A DNA stretch of 64,000 nt from Alistipes sp. ZOR0009. Lineage in GTDB: Bacteria; Bacteroidota; Bacteroidia; Bacteroidales; ZOR0009. The notes under the pieces are model-generated. The model was given only the letters and a program-made list of their open reading frames with translations. It did no database searches and was not told the origin of the DNA. Location: assembly GCF_000798815.1 (NCBI RefSeq), contig NZ_JTLD01000002.1, positions 22,494-86,493 on the forward strand. Direction: 5' to 3'. How positions within the stretch are numbered: the stretch's first letter is position 1; each line of letters begins with the position of its first letter. Position numbers and translations under genes: made by a program. Positions 17,831-27,574 of this stretch are shown here, piece after piece.

Positions 17831-18850
17831 ATGCCAGCTACGCTTAGTCCAGATCAGTTTCTATTGCTTCGGGAACATGTTTCTATTCTTGATGTTCGTT
17901 CCCCAAAAGAGTTTTTAAAGGGCCATATTCCAAATGCTTTAAGCATGCCGCTGTTTACCGATGAAGAGCGAGCAATTGTTGGAACTAAATATACAAAACA
18001 AGGTAAAGATTTGGCGGTCTTAGCAGGTCTTGAGTTTGTTGGTTCAAAGTTAGCCGATATGGTTCGTTTTGCCAGAAAGAACGTAAATAAGCAAGGGGAA
18101 ATTGCTCTTTACTGTTGGCGAGGAGGGATGCGGAGTGGAAGCGTTGCTTGGTTGCTAGAGACGGCTGGTTTCAAGGTCTATTTACTACGAGGAGGATATA
18201 AAGCTTACAGAACCCATCTGCGTCATGTTGTAGGCTCTACGGATGCTGATATTCGGTTAGTTGGAGGTATGACAGGAAGCGGAAAAACAGACATTCTGTT
18301 AAATATGAAAAAGGGAGGTTGCCAGATTCTTGATTTGGAGGGGTATGCTAACCATAAAGGATCAGCCTTTGGCGCTATTGGTCAGAGCCCTCAGCCTTCG
18401 GCAGAGATGTTTGAGAACCTTATTTTTGACGATTGGAGGACGTTTGACTTTGGTAAGCCAATTTGGTTGGAAGACGAAAGTAAAAATATAGGAAGCTTAT
18501 TTATTTTTGATGAACTCTTTTCAAAGATGTCAAAAGCACCTCTTTATCGTATTTCTGTGCCAAAATCAGATAGAATTACGAGGCTTGTTAAGGAGTATTC
18601 TTCTTTCGGTAACGAACTCATTCGTGAGGCTTTAGGCAAAATAGAACGCCGTTTAGGGTTTGACGTGTATCAATTTTGCCTTAGGGCTTTGGACGAAAGA
18701 GATTATGCTAAGATAGCAGATCTTACTTTATACTACTATGATAAAGCATATTTGAATCAAAATAGTAAAAGGACGTCAAAAATAATTGATATAGAATTGG
18801 ATAGGGATGATCCTTTGACAAATGCAAGGCTGCTAGCAAAGATACGATGA
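17831..18850 (+). CDS. selU: tRNA 2-selenouridine synthase
   Basis: A 339-residue SelU/MnmH protein. The N-terminal rhodanese domain (VSILDVRSPKEFLKGHIPNA) carries the catalytic Cys in YCWRGGMRSGS; the C-terminal P-loop domain has GGMTGSGKTD. It replaces sulfur by selenium at the wobble uridine of some tRNAs, via a geranylated intermediate, using selenophosphate. The frame is open from 17774, but ATG 17831 follows the preceding terminator and gives the usual N-terminus. Its presence implies selenium use by the organism; selD is not in this window. Confidence 0.93.
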   Translation: MPATLSPDQFLLLREHVSILDVRSPKEFLKGHIPNALSMPLFTDEERAIVGTKYTKQGKDLAVLAGLEFVGSKLADMVRFARKNVNKQGEIALYCWRGGMRSGSVAWLLETAGFKVYLLRGGYKAYRTHLRHVVGSTDADIRLVGGMTGSGKTDILLNMKKGGCQILDLEGYANHKGSAFGAIGQSPQPSAEMFENLIFDDWRTFDFGKPIWLEDESKNIGSLFIFDELFSKMSKAPLYRISVPKSDRITRLVKEYSSFGNELIREALGKIERRLGFDVYQFCLRALDERDYAKIADLTLYYYDKAYLNQNSKRTSKIIDIELDRDDPLTNARLLAKIR

Positions 18851-18926
18851 TCGTTAATTTATTTGTGTCCTGTTGATTTGTAGTTCCCGTTTTCGTAATT
18901 TGTTCTAATCTATAATTCTATATGTT

Positions 18927-19649
18927 ATGGAACGGAGAATGTTTGTCGAAACATTGGGTTTGCTTACAAAACTTGAAAAACTTGTTAGCGTAAACCAGCA
19001 TATCCAGCCTAATACTTTATTGCTGGAAAACACTCAGCCATATCCTGGTTATTACAGTCAGCATGAGGTTGATTTGGAAAAGCCAAGGACGGTTTTTATT
19101 GTTACAAAAGAACGGTATTCTATTGATGAGGTTCTTCGATTGATGTATGAAGCTCGGAAAATATTTAACCATCAGTTGGATGCAACTCCCTGTAAAATAT
19201 CTATTTTTTCTGATAGTTACTACGCTATTAGAGTTCGGCATCTTAAAAATTTTGGAATGGTCAAAGACTTTCAGGATTTTTTGAGAGGTGAGGGTGTTGT
19301 CTTTTTGAAGCATAGAGCGATTAATGATACCGCTACGCTTGAAATACAAAAGCTGTTTAATTTGGAGGAGATTATTGCTGGTGTATATCAGGATTTGGAT
19401 GAATCGGGCGAGCGCTATATTTCTTTATCTGTAAAGCTTGATTTTGGTCAGTTTGTAAAGGTTACTCAAGCCGTGAAAAATAATATTGATGAGAATAATT
19501 TTGATGCGGCTTTAGCAGTGTTTTATCGGAAGAATGGAGTTGTGGATGCTGTTCGTGTTTTTGAGCCATTTATAAGTATTCATAATCTCGAAAAAATTAG
19601 GATGGCTTATGAGGATCAAATTCGCCGATTAAAATTAAATGAGATATAA
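18927..19649 (+). CDS. Conserved-looking protein of unknown function
   Basis: A 240-residue soluble protein that I do not recognise. It has no signal peptide, no membrane segment and only one Cys. It is rich in charged residues with alternating helix and strand character, and contains the segments TQPYPGYYSQHEVDLEKPRTV and RVHLKNFG-like basic patches near the middle. It stands alone between a gap of about 75 bp and a bidirectional terminator. Length and good codon use suggest a genuine gene. Confidence 0.6.
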   Translation: MERRMFVETLGLLTKLEKLVSVNQHIQPNTLLLENTQPYPGYYSQHEVDLEKPRTVFIVTKERYSIDEVLRLMYEARKIFNHQLDATPCKISIFSDSYYAIRVRHLKNFGMVKDFQDFLRGEGVVFLKHRAINDTATLEIQKLFNLEEIIAGVYQDLDESGERYISLSVKLDFGQFVKVTQAVKNNIDENNFDAALAVFYRKNGVVDAVRVFEPFISIHNLEKIRMAYEDQIRRLKLNEI

Positions 19650-19679
19650 AAAAGAGAGCCCATTGGGCTCTCTTTTTGT
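19649..19679. terminator. Bidirectional terminator between convergent genes
   Basis: AGAGAGCCCA pairs with TGGGCTCTCT; an A tract precedes it and a T tract follows, so it works on both strands between genes ending at 19649 and 19681. Confidence 0.85.
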
Positions 19680-19680
19680 T

Positions 19681-22600
19681 TTATTCTTCTTCGTAGGATG
19701 AATCGTTTTGTTGGGGCATTTGGCTTTGCATTGTCGCCGAATACATTGGGTAGAAGTTGTTCAGGGCTGCTTCATACTTTTTGAATAAAGTAGGATTGTA
19801 ATTTTTTACAACCTCAGACATAAGAAGTAGGCCTTGCATTCCCCATTGTTTTTCGATGCCAAGCTGGTTACCATATTGGGGGGCGAGCTTGAAAAAGAAT
19901 GTCAAATTGTTGACACTGCGACTTAGTATATCCTCCGCAACCTTATCTGCTTTATCTTTTTTGCCTAACTTGTAGTAGTTTTCAACAATTGGAGGCATGC
20001 TGTAAGGCATTAATTCTGGCGCGTAAAGGCTGATAGGGACTAGCTCCATTCCTTTATCCTGTGCTTTTAGAGCTTTTTCAAACTTACCTTCCTTTATCAA
20101 TTCTGCGGATAATCTGGAGAACATATCTCTAATTCGAAGTACTTGAACAACTGTTCTGTTCATGTTCTGGTCAATGTAGATTTTTGGATCATTCATTGTA
20201 CTCCATCTGTACTTGTTCATTAAGTTGGTGTATAGAACATCCGTGTTAACTCTACCCGCGTCTAAGCTGTAAGGATTTCTTGCTGTTTTGATGGGGACAA
20301 TTCTATATGCAAACCCGTCAAATTCTAGATAATCGCTGAAGCCTAAATCGCCTTCGCCTCCAGGAGATACAACGTATATAGGTCTATCCCATTGGTAGTG
20401 AGATAGAATGTCTAGTATGGCAAGGTCACTTTTGGTAAGGTTGCTTTTCTTTATAGTGATGTAAAGAGAATCAACCATTAAAGATGCATCTTTGGCAGAG
20501 ACAATGCCGTACTTAAGCGCGTTTTGCTTATTAACCGGAATTTTGATATTTCTAGTTGGCGTGTAGCTGATGTACTCTCCGTTATAGGGGATCTTTGTAC
20601 TTGGATCTGGATCGAGAATAAAATCCATTACTTCTGCACCATCATGAAAATCTTTGACTCTGTCTGTTACGACAATCTGATCATTTATTCCTTGGATGTA
20701 CTTCTCTCTCGGCATGGTGATTGGTAGGGGCTCGGAGTTGTAAGCCTTTTTCTTCATCTGATCAATATACCAGTCTGTGCCGAGGAGGCTGGTATTCATC
20801 ACTCTTACATCTGTCCTAGTCCCCTTTACCTCCTGTTGGAACCATAGTGAGAAGGTGTCATTATCACCGTTGGTAATTATAATACTATTAGGAAGAAGTC
20901 CATTCAAGTAGTTATAGGCAAAATCTTCAGCCATATATCGGTTAGATCTGTCATGGTCATCCCAGTTTTGGCTAGCCATTAATATTGGAGCCGCAAGTAA
21001 GCAGCCTACAGTTGCAATTGCAGGAGCGGCAATACCTTTTACCTTTTTACTTAGGAATTCTTGGATTGATAAAACTGCCAATCCAATCCATATTGTAAAT
21101 GCGTAGAACGATCCAGCATATGCGTAGTCTCGCTCTCTAGGTTGAAGCGGACTCTGGTTTAGGTAGACGACTATTGCAAGTCCCGTAAGTAGGAATAGGA
21201 GTCCTACAACAAAAGCATTCTTCGGATCTTTTTGTATTTGGAACATCAGACCAATCAATCCTAATATCAAAGGAAGAAAGTAGTACTTGTTGCTGCCTTT
21301 GTTGCCTTTGAGATATTCTGGGGTTTGATCACTTCCAGAAATTGCCTTGTCTATGAAAGGAATGCCTGATTGCCATTGACCCGTGAGGCTATTGCTTGCC
21401 TGAATATCGTTTTGTCTTCCAACAAAATTCCACATGAAGTAACGAATGTACATGTGGCCAACTTGATAGTTGAAGAAAAAGCTTAGGTTTTCTCCAAATG
21501 TCGGAATAGTTGCGTTTTCTGGTTCTCCTGAAGCATTTGTTGTGAGCACTTGCCTTCCTTTAATATTTCCCCATTGCATGTATTGTTCTATGTGCTCCTT
21601 TTGGGGGCTGTACATACGAGGAAATATGGTTTCGAAATTTTTGTCGTACTCGTAGTTGTATGAGATTACATATTTCTCATATTTCCCTGTCTTGGTATTC
21701 TTTGCGTAAGAATAACGAGGGGTCATATTGGTTACAGGAGCCGAAAAGTATTGTCCTTTTACAAGAGGTCTATCTCCGTATTGTTCCCTATTTAAATAGT
21801 TTATAAGTGAGAATACATTCTCTGGATCATTTTCGTTGATTGGCGTATCTGCAAATGCTCGTACAACAATCATAGCATAGCTAGAGTAGCCTAGAATAAT
21901 TACAGATGCGCAAAGTATGATTGTATTTGCAATCCATTTACCATGCTTATACGTAAAGTGAATGCTCCAGATCAGAGCGCTAATTAGTAAAATCAGATAA
22001 ACGATTGTTCCGGAATTAAAAGGTAGTCCGAAGCTGTTTACAAAAAATAGCTCGAACCATGAACCTATGGCCGCAATTCCTGGAATAATTCCGTATAGAA
22101 TACCAACTAAGATGGCTCCAGATAGTAGTAACGTTTTTATAACGCCAACTTTGCTTACGTTGTAACTTTTAAAATAGTAAACAAAAACAATTGCAGGGAT
22201 TGCAAGCAGGTTCAATAAGTGAACTCCAATCGAAAGTCCCATTAGGTAGGCTATTAAAACAAGCCATCTGTTAGCATATGGTTTGCCAAAGTCATTTTCC
22301 CATTTCAAAATAGCCCAAAATACAACAGCGGTAAAGAGCGATGACATTGCATAAACTTCGCCTTCGACAGCAGAGAACCAGAAGGTATCAGAAAAAGTAT
22401 ATGCTAAAGCGCCAACTGCGCCAGCCCCAATAATTCCGAATACTTGGCTAGCAGAAAGATTTTCAGTATCTGCAAAAAGACGCTTTGCGAGGTGTGTGAT
22501 GGTCCAAAAGAGGAACAGAATTGTAAAAGCACTCGCTAATGCCGACATAACATTTACCATGGCCGCCACCAAATCTAGGTTTCCTCCAGCCATCAGCGTA

Positions 22601-22791
22601 AACGCTCTGGCAATAATCATGAATAGCGGCGCTCCTGGTGGATGCCCTACTTGAAGCTTAAATGCGGTAGCAATAAATTCTCCGCAATCCCAATAGCTCG
22701 CCGAAGGCTCAATTGTCAGCAAGTAAACAATTGCTGAAATGGCAAAAATAAGCCAACCTACGAGCGTGTTGTAAAATTTGTAGCTCTTCAT
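19681..22791 (-). CDS. DUF2723 family polytopic membrane protein (TMEM260-like glycosyltransferase candidate)
   Basis: A 1036-residue protein. The N-terminal half contains about 12 hydrophobic helices, beginning with the DUF2723 signature LTIEPSASYWDCGEFIATAF and HPPGAPLFMI. The D-C-G-E acidic loop after helix 1 is where GT-C glycosyltransferases carry the catalytic acid. The eukaryotic relative TMEM260 has been described as a protein O-mannosyltransferase. The soluble C-terminal part (from about residue 620) contains GDNDTFSLWFQQEVKGTRTD and TPR-like helices near the end. A role in protein O-glycosylation in the periplasm is inference. Monocistronic, with a shared terminator. Confidence 0.8.
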   Translation of the reverse strand: MKSYKFYNTLVGWLIFAISAIVYLLTIEPSASYWDCGEFIATAFKLQVGHPPGAPLFMIIARAFTLMAGGNLDLVAAMVNVMSALASAFTILFLFWTITHLAKRLFADTENLSASQVFGIIGAGAVGALAYTFSDTFWFSAVEGEVYAMSSLFTAVVFWAILKWENDFGKPYANRWLVLIAYLMGLSIGVHLLNLLAIPAIVFVYYFKSYNVSKVGVIKTLLLSGAILVGILYGIIPGIAAIGSWFELFFVNSFGLPFNSGTIVYLILLISALIWSIHFTYKHGKWIANTIILCASVIILGYSSYAMIVVRAFADTPINENDPENVFSLINYLNREQYGDRPLVKGQYFSAPVTNMTPRYSYAKNTKTGKYEKYVISYNYEYDKNFETIFPRMYSPQKEHIEQYMQWGNIKGRQVLTTNASGEPENATIPTFGENLSFFFNYQVGHMYIRYFMWNFVGRQNDIQASNSLTGQWQSGIPFIDKAISGSDQTPEYLKGNKGSNKYYFLPLILGLIGLMFQIQKDPKNAFVVGLLFLLTGLAIVVYLNQSPLQPRERDYAYAGSFYAFTIWIGLAVLSIQEFLSKKVKGIAAPAIATVGCLLAAPILMASQNWDDHDRSNRYMAEDFAYNYLNGLLPNSIIITNGDNDTFSLWFQQEVKGTRTDVRVMNTSLLGTDWYIDQMKKKAYNSEPLPITMPREKYIQGINDQIVVTDRVKDFHDGAEVMDFILDPDPSTKIPYNGEYISYTPTRNIKIPVNKQNALKYGIVSAKDASLMVDSLYITIKKSNLTKSDLAILDILSHYQWDRPIYVVSPGGEGDLGFSDYLEFDGFAYRIVPIKTARNPYSLDAGRVNTDVLYTNLMNKYRWSTMNDPKIYIDQNMNRTVVQVLRIRDMFSRLSAELIKEGKFEKALKAQDKGMELVPISLYAPELMPYSMPPIVENYYKLGKKDKADKVAEDILSRSVNNLTFFFKLAPQYGNQLGIEKQWGMQGLLLMSEVVKNYNPTLFKKYEAALNNFYPMYSATMQSQMPQQNDSSYEEE

Positions 22792-22921
22792 CTTGTTGTA
22801 TATCAGATTTTACATTTACATATGAAAACCAAGCTAAAATAGTGTTTTTATCATTAGATAAGCAATTACATGGACTTTTAACAAGCTATTAGCTATATTT
22901 ATCCGCTCAAATCAGGATAAC

Positions 22922-23284
22922 ATGGCAAAGAAGGAGAATGAAAACGGCTGGAAGGATAGGCTAAATGTAGTGTATTCTACTAATCCAGACTTTCAATATC
23001 AGCATCAGGAGGCTGATGAAACCCAGGAAACGCTTTCTCCCAAGCTGCAAAACCTAAGGGTGATGCTTGATAAGAAGCAACGTGGAGGTAAGCAGGTGAC
23101 GTTGGTTACTGGCTTTATTGGCACTGAAGATGATCTAAAAGATCTTGGTAAAATGTTGAAATCAAAATGTGGTGTTGGAGGTTCCGTAAAAAATGGGGAT
23201 GTTTTGATTCAGGGAGATTTTAGGGACAAAGTTTTAGATTTGCTTTTGAAGGCGGGCTATAAAGCTAAAAAAGCAGGCGGTTAA
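22922..23284 (+). CDS. Translation initiation factor SUI1/eIF1-like (YciH)
   Basis: A 120-residue protein with the SUI1 domain in the C-terminal 75 residues: LDKKQRGGKQVTLVTGF, then DLGKMLKSKCGVGGSVKNG and IQGDFRDKVLDLLL. This is the bacterial eIF1 homologue, found only in some phyla, whose role in initiation is not fully settled. The 45-residue N-terminal part is polar and probably disordered. The next gene starts 20 bp downstream on the same strand. Confidence 0.92.
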   Translation: MAKKENENGWKDRLNVVYSTNPDFQYQHQEADETQETLSPKLQNLRVMLDKKQRGGKQVTLVTGFIGTEDDLKDLGKMLKSKCGVGGSVKNGDVLIQGDFRDKVLDLLLKAGYKAKKAGG

Positions 23285-23303
23285 ATTTTTATATAAAAGT
23301 GCG

Positions 23304-26129
23304 ATGAAGAGATTTTTAGTTACTCTTCTTTCTTTTCTTTTTGCTAACATTTGCTTTTCCCAGTACTTTTCTTCTGGCGAAGATCCTGCTCGAGTGCAGT
23401 ATAGTTACATAAATACACCTCATTTTAACGTAGTCTTTCCCATAGGTGCAGATGCTTATGCCTTTCGATTAGCGTCAATGTTGGAGCAGTCGTTTAGAAA
23501 TGTTCAGTTTAGTCCGCTTTTCAAAACAAAGAATATTAACGTTCTTCTTCATACCCGAAACTCGAATTCTAATGGTTTTGTCTCTTGGGCTCCTAGGCGT
23601 ATGGAGTTGATGACTCTCCCTCCATTTGAATTTGGCCCATTATCGTGGGACCGAGATTTGGCAATACACGAGTTTCGCCATGTTTCTCAAATATCTTCCT
23701 TATATAGTGGTTTAACAGGATTGAGTTATTATGTTTTAGGAGAGCAGGGTATAGGATCTATGACATCTCTTATTCCTTTGTGGTTTTATGAGGGAGATGC
23801 TGTTTATGCTGAGACCGCTTTTTCGAATTCAGGACGAGGGCGAAATTCTAATTTTACTTTAGCATATAGGGCAAGGTTGTCGCAGGGTTGTAAGCTCAGT
23901 TTTGATCAATACTTAAACGGTTCCTACAAAACTTTCATCCCGAACCATTATGAACTTGGATACTTGCTTACATCTTATGCAAGAATTAAATACGGACAAA
24001 ATGTTTGGGACAGCGTAGTTCGTTATACAACTAGGAATCCATTTTTAATGGCTCCTTTTTCTTTTGGTATAAGAAAGTATACCGGACAGACAAGAAAAAA
24101 ATTGTTTAATAATGCTGTTTCTTTTTTTGATTCGACTTGGTCTGCTAGTATAAGTAATAAATCTGTAAAAGAATTAAATAAAAGGTGTATAAAAGAATAT
24201 TTAAATTATTGTTATCCAATTGTTGTAGATTCTAATTTGTATTCATTCAAATTGTCTCTCGATCGTAATCCAATGCTTGTTAGGCACGATAAAGATGGAG
24301 TTGAATATAAAATAAGAGCGGTTGGATCGGTAAATTCGGCTCCAACTTCAAATGGATGTGATATTTTCTGGACAGAGTATGCAAATGTAGGGAGGTGGGC
24401 TCAGGAGAAGTTTTCAGTCCTGAAGCGATTTTCTGTTAAAACTAATAGGGTTTCTCTGGTTTCTGATTTTGGTTACTATTCGTACCCTGCTGTTAAAGGC
24501 GATACTGTGGCTGTTATTAAGAATACCCCAACCAATAAAATAGTTTTAGGTATTTATTCACTAGATTTTGAGCCTATCAAAGCGGTTAATCTGGAATTTA
24601 ATCAGGTTAAGGATTTGCAGTGGGTTGGTTCCGAATTAGCATATACAGCATTAGATAAGTTCGATAATATGATTGTAGTTAAGCAATCCGTTGACCAAAG
24701 ACGTGTAGATACTCTATTTAATTTTGGAAGAAGAAATATGGGAGGAGTAAAGGTTGTTGGTGATTCAATCTTTTTTACTTCAGATTTTTCTGGCAAATCC
24801 GATCTTTATTCATATTGTTTGTCGACCAATACTTTAGAAAAGCAGTATGAGTCAACTTGTGAAGTAGGTAATTATAGCATATCTGGTAATACGATTGTAG
24901 TAACAGATTATTCGATAGATGGTTTTAAGTTAAAGAAGGTTGGCAGAAATAGGGGTGTGGCCTGTAGCCTTGAAAACCCCAAATTTCCGATTGCTACAAT
25001 GCTGTCAACAATGGAGGGTAATTTGAACCTGCAGGATAGTGTTCTATATAAATCTGATTTTAAAATTAAAAGATACTATAAGTTTTCTCATTTGTTTAAC
25101 TTTCATAGTTGGGCTCCTTTTTATTTTGATCCTTCAGCTGTTCAAGATTTCGATTTGACTATTTACCCAGGCTTTACTCTTATTTCTCAAAATTTATTGA
25201 ATACTTCTTTCACATCTATTGCTTATGGTTATAAGGAAAATAGCCATATCGTAGATTTGAGCTACACTTATAAAGGCTGGTTGCCAGTTTTTAATTTCCG
25301 GATGAATAGGTATAGTGGTATGCCTCGACTATTTTCCGTAAAAGGATTTAAATATGAGCGTGATTCAAGTGAGAGGCGAATGAAATTTGTGCTATCTGCC
25401 TATTTGCCAATTCAATTTTCTTATGGAGCGTGGAGTGGGCTTATACAGCCATATGCAGATCTGAGTCATTATAATGATATTCTATTGAGTGAAAGCACTC
25501 AAAAATATGAAAAAGGTTTTGATGAATTAACGACATCTTTTTATGCTTCATGGCAGATGAAACTTGCTCATCAAAACATATTTCCACGCTGGGGTATGAA
25601 TTTTTACTTTAAGATGACTTCTGCGCCTTTCGAGAAAGGTAATTTGGGTGAACTTTACGCTTATCGTTTAGGTTTTATGATGCCAGGTGTATTGCCAAAT
25701 CATGGATTAATGACTCGCTGGTGCTACCAAAAACAAGTTATTGATAGATATCTGTTTTCTAATGCTTTTATTTTGCCACGAGGGTATAATAGTAGTAGCT
25801 TTAGTTCGTATAAGTATCAAGCTTTATTTGCCGATTATTCCTTTCCAGTAGCCTATCCTGACTTTAATCTTTCGTGGTTGGTCTATTTAAAAAGAGTTCG
25901 TGCTAACCTATTCGCAGATGTTGCTAGACGGAATTATTGGAAGTATAAAAAGGCCGGAAGTTCTGAAAAGGTTTATTTTGAGGAAGATTACGCTTCTTTT
26001 GGTAGCGACATTCTCTTTGATTTTAACGCATTACGATCAACTTTTCCTATGACTAGTGGTATTAGATTGGCGTATAATAATAACAAAACGATGACTTGGA
26101 ACTACTTTTTTTCAATTCGTTTTAACTAA
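23304..26129 (+). CDS. Secreted HExxH-domain / outer-membrane barrel protein
   Basis: A 941-residue protein with a signal peptide (1-19, CFSQ). Residues about 30-290 form a peptidase MA-like (gluzincin) domain: HEFRH (122-126) and a third ligand Glu163 in WFYEGDAVYAE, with 36 residues between. Residues about 300-590 look like beta-propeller repeats (TolB-like). The C-terminal third has alternating aromatic strands and ends TWNYFFSIRFN, a barrel-type terminus. I infer an outer-membrane-anchored zinc metalloprotease. Overall domain order is inferred by eye; the HExxH...E pattern is seen directly. Its stop is 5 bp before the next start. Confidence 0.7.
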   Translation: MKRFLVTLLSFLFANICFSQYFSSGEDPARVQYSYINTPHFNVVFPIGADAYAFRLASMLEQSFRNVQFSPLFKTKNINVLLHTRNSNSNGFVSWAPRRMELMTLPPFEFGPLSWDRDLAIHEFRHVSQISSLYSGLTGLSYYVLGEQGIGSMTSLIPLWFYEGDAVYAETAFSNSGRGRNSNFTLAYRARLSQGCKLSFDQYLNGSYKTFIPNHYELGYLLTSYARIKYGQNVWDSVVRYTTRNPFLMAPFSFGIRKYTGQTRKKLFNNAVSFFDSTWSASISNKSVKELNKRCIKEYLNYCYPIVVDSNLYSFKLSLDRNPMLVRHDKDGVEYKIRAVGSVNSAPTSNGCDIFWTEYANVGRWAQEKFSVLKRFSVKTNRVSLVSDFGYYSYPAVKGDTVAVIKNTPTNKIVLGIYSLDFEPIKAVNLEFNQVKDLQWVGSELAYTALDKFDNMIVVKQSVDQRRVDTLFNFGRRNMGGVKVVGDSIFFTSDFSGKSDLYSYCLSTNTLEKQYESTCEVGNYSISGNTIVVTDYSIDGFKLKKVGRNRGVACSLENPKFPIATMLSTMEGNLNLQDSVLYKSDFKIKRYYKFSHLFNFHSWAPFYFDPSAVQDFDLTIYPGFTLISQNLLNTSFTSIAYGYKENSHIVDLSYTYKGWLPVFNFRMNRYSGMPRLFSVKGFKYERDSSERRMKFVLSAYLPIQFSYGAWSGLIQPYADLSHYNDILLSESTQKYEKGFDELTTSFYASWQMKLAHQNIFPRWGMNFYFKMTSAPFEKGNLGELYAYRLGFMMPGVLPNHGLMTRWCYQKQVIDRYLFSNAFILPRGYNSSSFSSYKYQALFADYSFPVAYPDFNLSWLVYLKRVRANLFADVARRNYWKYKKAGSSEKVYFEEDYASFGSDILFDFNALRSTFPMTSGIRLAYNNNKTMTWNYFFSIRFN

Positions 26130-26134
26130 ATAAT

Positions 26135-26683
26135 ATGACAAAAAATGAATTGCGGGGTATAATTAAGAGGCAGAAAGAGTTAGAAGATAAGTCGCTTTGG
26201 AGCGATAAGTCTAACGACATTTTTGAATTTATTGAAGTTTTAGATTGCTTTAATAATGCTTCAAGTATACTTTTATATTGGTCTTTAAAAGATGAAGTTA
26301 TAACTAATTTAATCACTGAGAAATGGGCTGACACTAAAAAGATATATTTGCCAGTTGTAACAGGATCCGTTTTGAATATTGTTAGGTTTCAGGGGATAGA
26401 TAAAATGAAGCCAGAGCCGATTTTTGGCATACTGGAACCTGTATCTGATGAGGTTGTTGGTATGGATGAGATTGATTTGGTTATAGTACCAGGCGTTGCC
26501 TTTGATCGTTTTTGTCAAAGATTGGGGAGGGGTAAAGGGTACTACGACCGACTCCTTGCGGAATCGGGCGCAGTAAAAATTGGTGTTGCTTACGATTTTC
26601 AGATAGTGGACAGAGTTCCTACCGAAACTTTTGATGTTCCTTTGGATATGGTGGTGACAGAGTCTGAGTTTATTCTGCGTTAA
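26135..26683 (+). CDS. 5-formyltetrahydrofolate cyclo-ligase
   Basis: A 182-residue enzyme that converts 5-formyl-THF to 5,10-methenyl-THF with ATP. The signature is VPGVAFDRFCQRLGRGKGYYDRLL near residues 113-140; an N-terminal basic segment and YWSLKDEV and YLPVV segments also fit. It sits directly after the barrel protein gene, and its stop codon overlaps by 4 bp the stop of the convergent acid phosphatase gene, so no terminator separates them. Confidence 0.93.
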   Translation: MTKNELRGIIKRQKELEDKSLWSDKSNDIFEFIEVLDCFNNASSILLYWSLKDEVITNLITEKWADTKKIYLPVVTGSVLNIVRFQGIDKMKPEPIFGILEPVSDEVVGMDEIDLVIVPGVAFDRFCQRLGRGKGYYDRLLAESGAVKIGVAYDFQIVDRVPTETFDVPLDMVVTESEFILR

Positions 26684-27462
26684 AATCCAACAACTTTGCT
26701 CTTTCTTGCGTTGTAGCGTTCTTCGTCTGTTTTGGTTCCCTTGGTAATTGGCTTTTCCCAATCGCCATAAGTGGGGTTGGGAAGGATGATGTATCTGTAG
26801 CCGAATTGACTTTTAAATTTATCAACAAGGTCGAATTCCGAGCCATCTCTTTTGTCGAAGAGCGTATTGAAATCAGAGAGGTTGTCTCCAATAAGCATTA
26901 CGATATCGTATTTTTCAGCAACAAGCTTACGGCGAGCATCTTTTGATGACTCTTTCGTTTTGAAGTATAAGTTTTCTTTTTGGGCAAATTCAAATCCTTC
27001 GTTATTGAGGTTTTGTAGCGTTTTTTCTATTTCAGTAGTATCGCGGTTGCTAATATATATAATGCTTACTCCTTGAGATTTTGCATATTTTGTAAACTCT
27101 ACAGCGCCAGGGAGGGCTTTTGCCTTTGCAAGATCTGTCCATTCTTTCCAGATTTCTGGTCTAAATGATTTGCCTGTGTGGATTAGCCTACCTTCAAATG
27201 GGCTATTGTCAAGCATGGTTTCGTCGATATCTACTACTACAGCCTGAGGTTTTTCTTTCCTATCTTTTACGAAATTGGACAGGTTACTTTTTGCCATATT
27301 GAAACCTTGGATATACAAGGCTTTCATCTCAGGAGACGACTGATACCACAAGGTTGCCTGAATCAGGTAGTCTGAAGTCGTTCCCGCATTTTGAGATACC
27401 GGTTTGTTAGATGCTAGAATAAGCGAGCTAACCAATAGAATTGTTCCAAAAAATCTTTTCAT
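26680..27462 (-). CDS. HAD acid phosphatase / 5'-nucleotidase, lipoprotein e(P4) family
   Basis: A 260-residue secreted class B-type HAD phosphatase. Catalytic motif I is VVVDIDETMLDNSPF (Asp78 nucleophile, Asp80), motif II ISNRD, motif IV IGDNLSDF. The signal peptide at 1-23 has no lipobox Cys, so unlike Haemophilus e(P4) it is probably soluble periplasmic. It dephosphorylates nucleotides or cofactors such as NMN for uptake. Convergent with the cyclo-ligase gene. Confidence 0.9.
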   Translation of the reverse strand: MKRFFGTILLVSSLILASNKPVSQNAGTTSDYLIQATLWYQSSPEMKALYIQGFNMAKSNLSNFVKDRKEKPQAVVVDIDETMLDNSPFEGRLIHTGKSFRPEIWKEWTDLAKAKALPGAVEFTKYAKSQGVSIIYISNRDTTEIEKTLQNLNNEGFEFAQKENLYFKTKESSKDARRKLVAEKYDIVMLIGDNLSDFNTLFDKRDGSEFDLVDKFKSQFGYRYIILPNPTYGDWEKPITKGTKTDEERYNARKSKVVGF

Positions 27463-27574
27463 TCTAATCGGGTTATATCAATAAAAAAAGGGCTATAAAA
27501 TTATTCAAAATATTTTTATTAAGCTGTAACTTTTGTACAGCACATTCGTCCTACACAAAAATTCAGATAACCGA

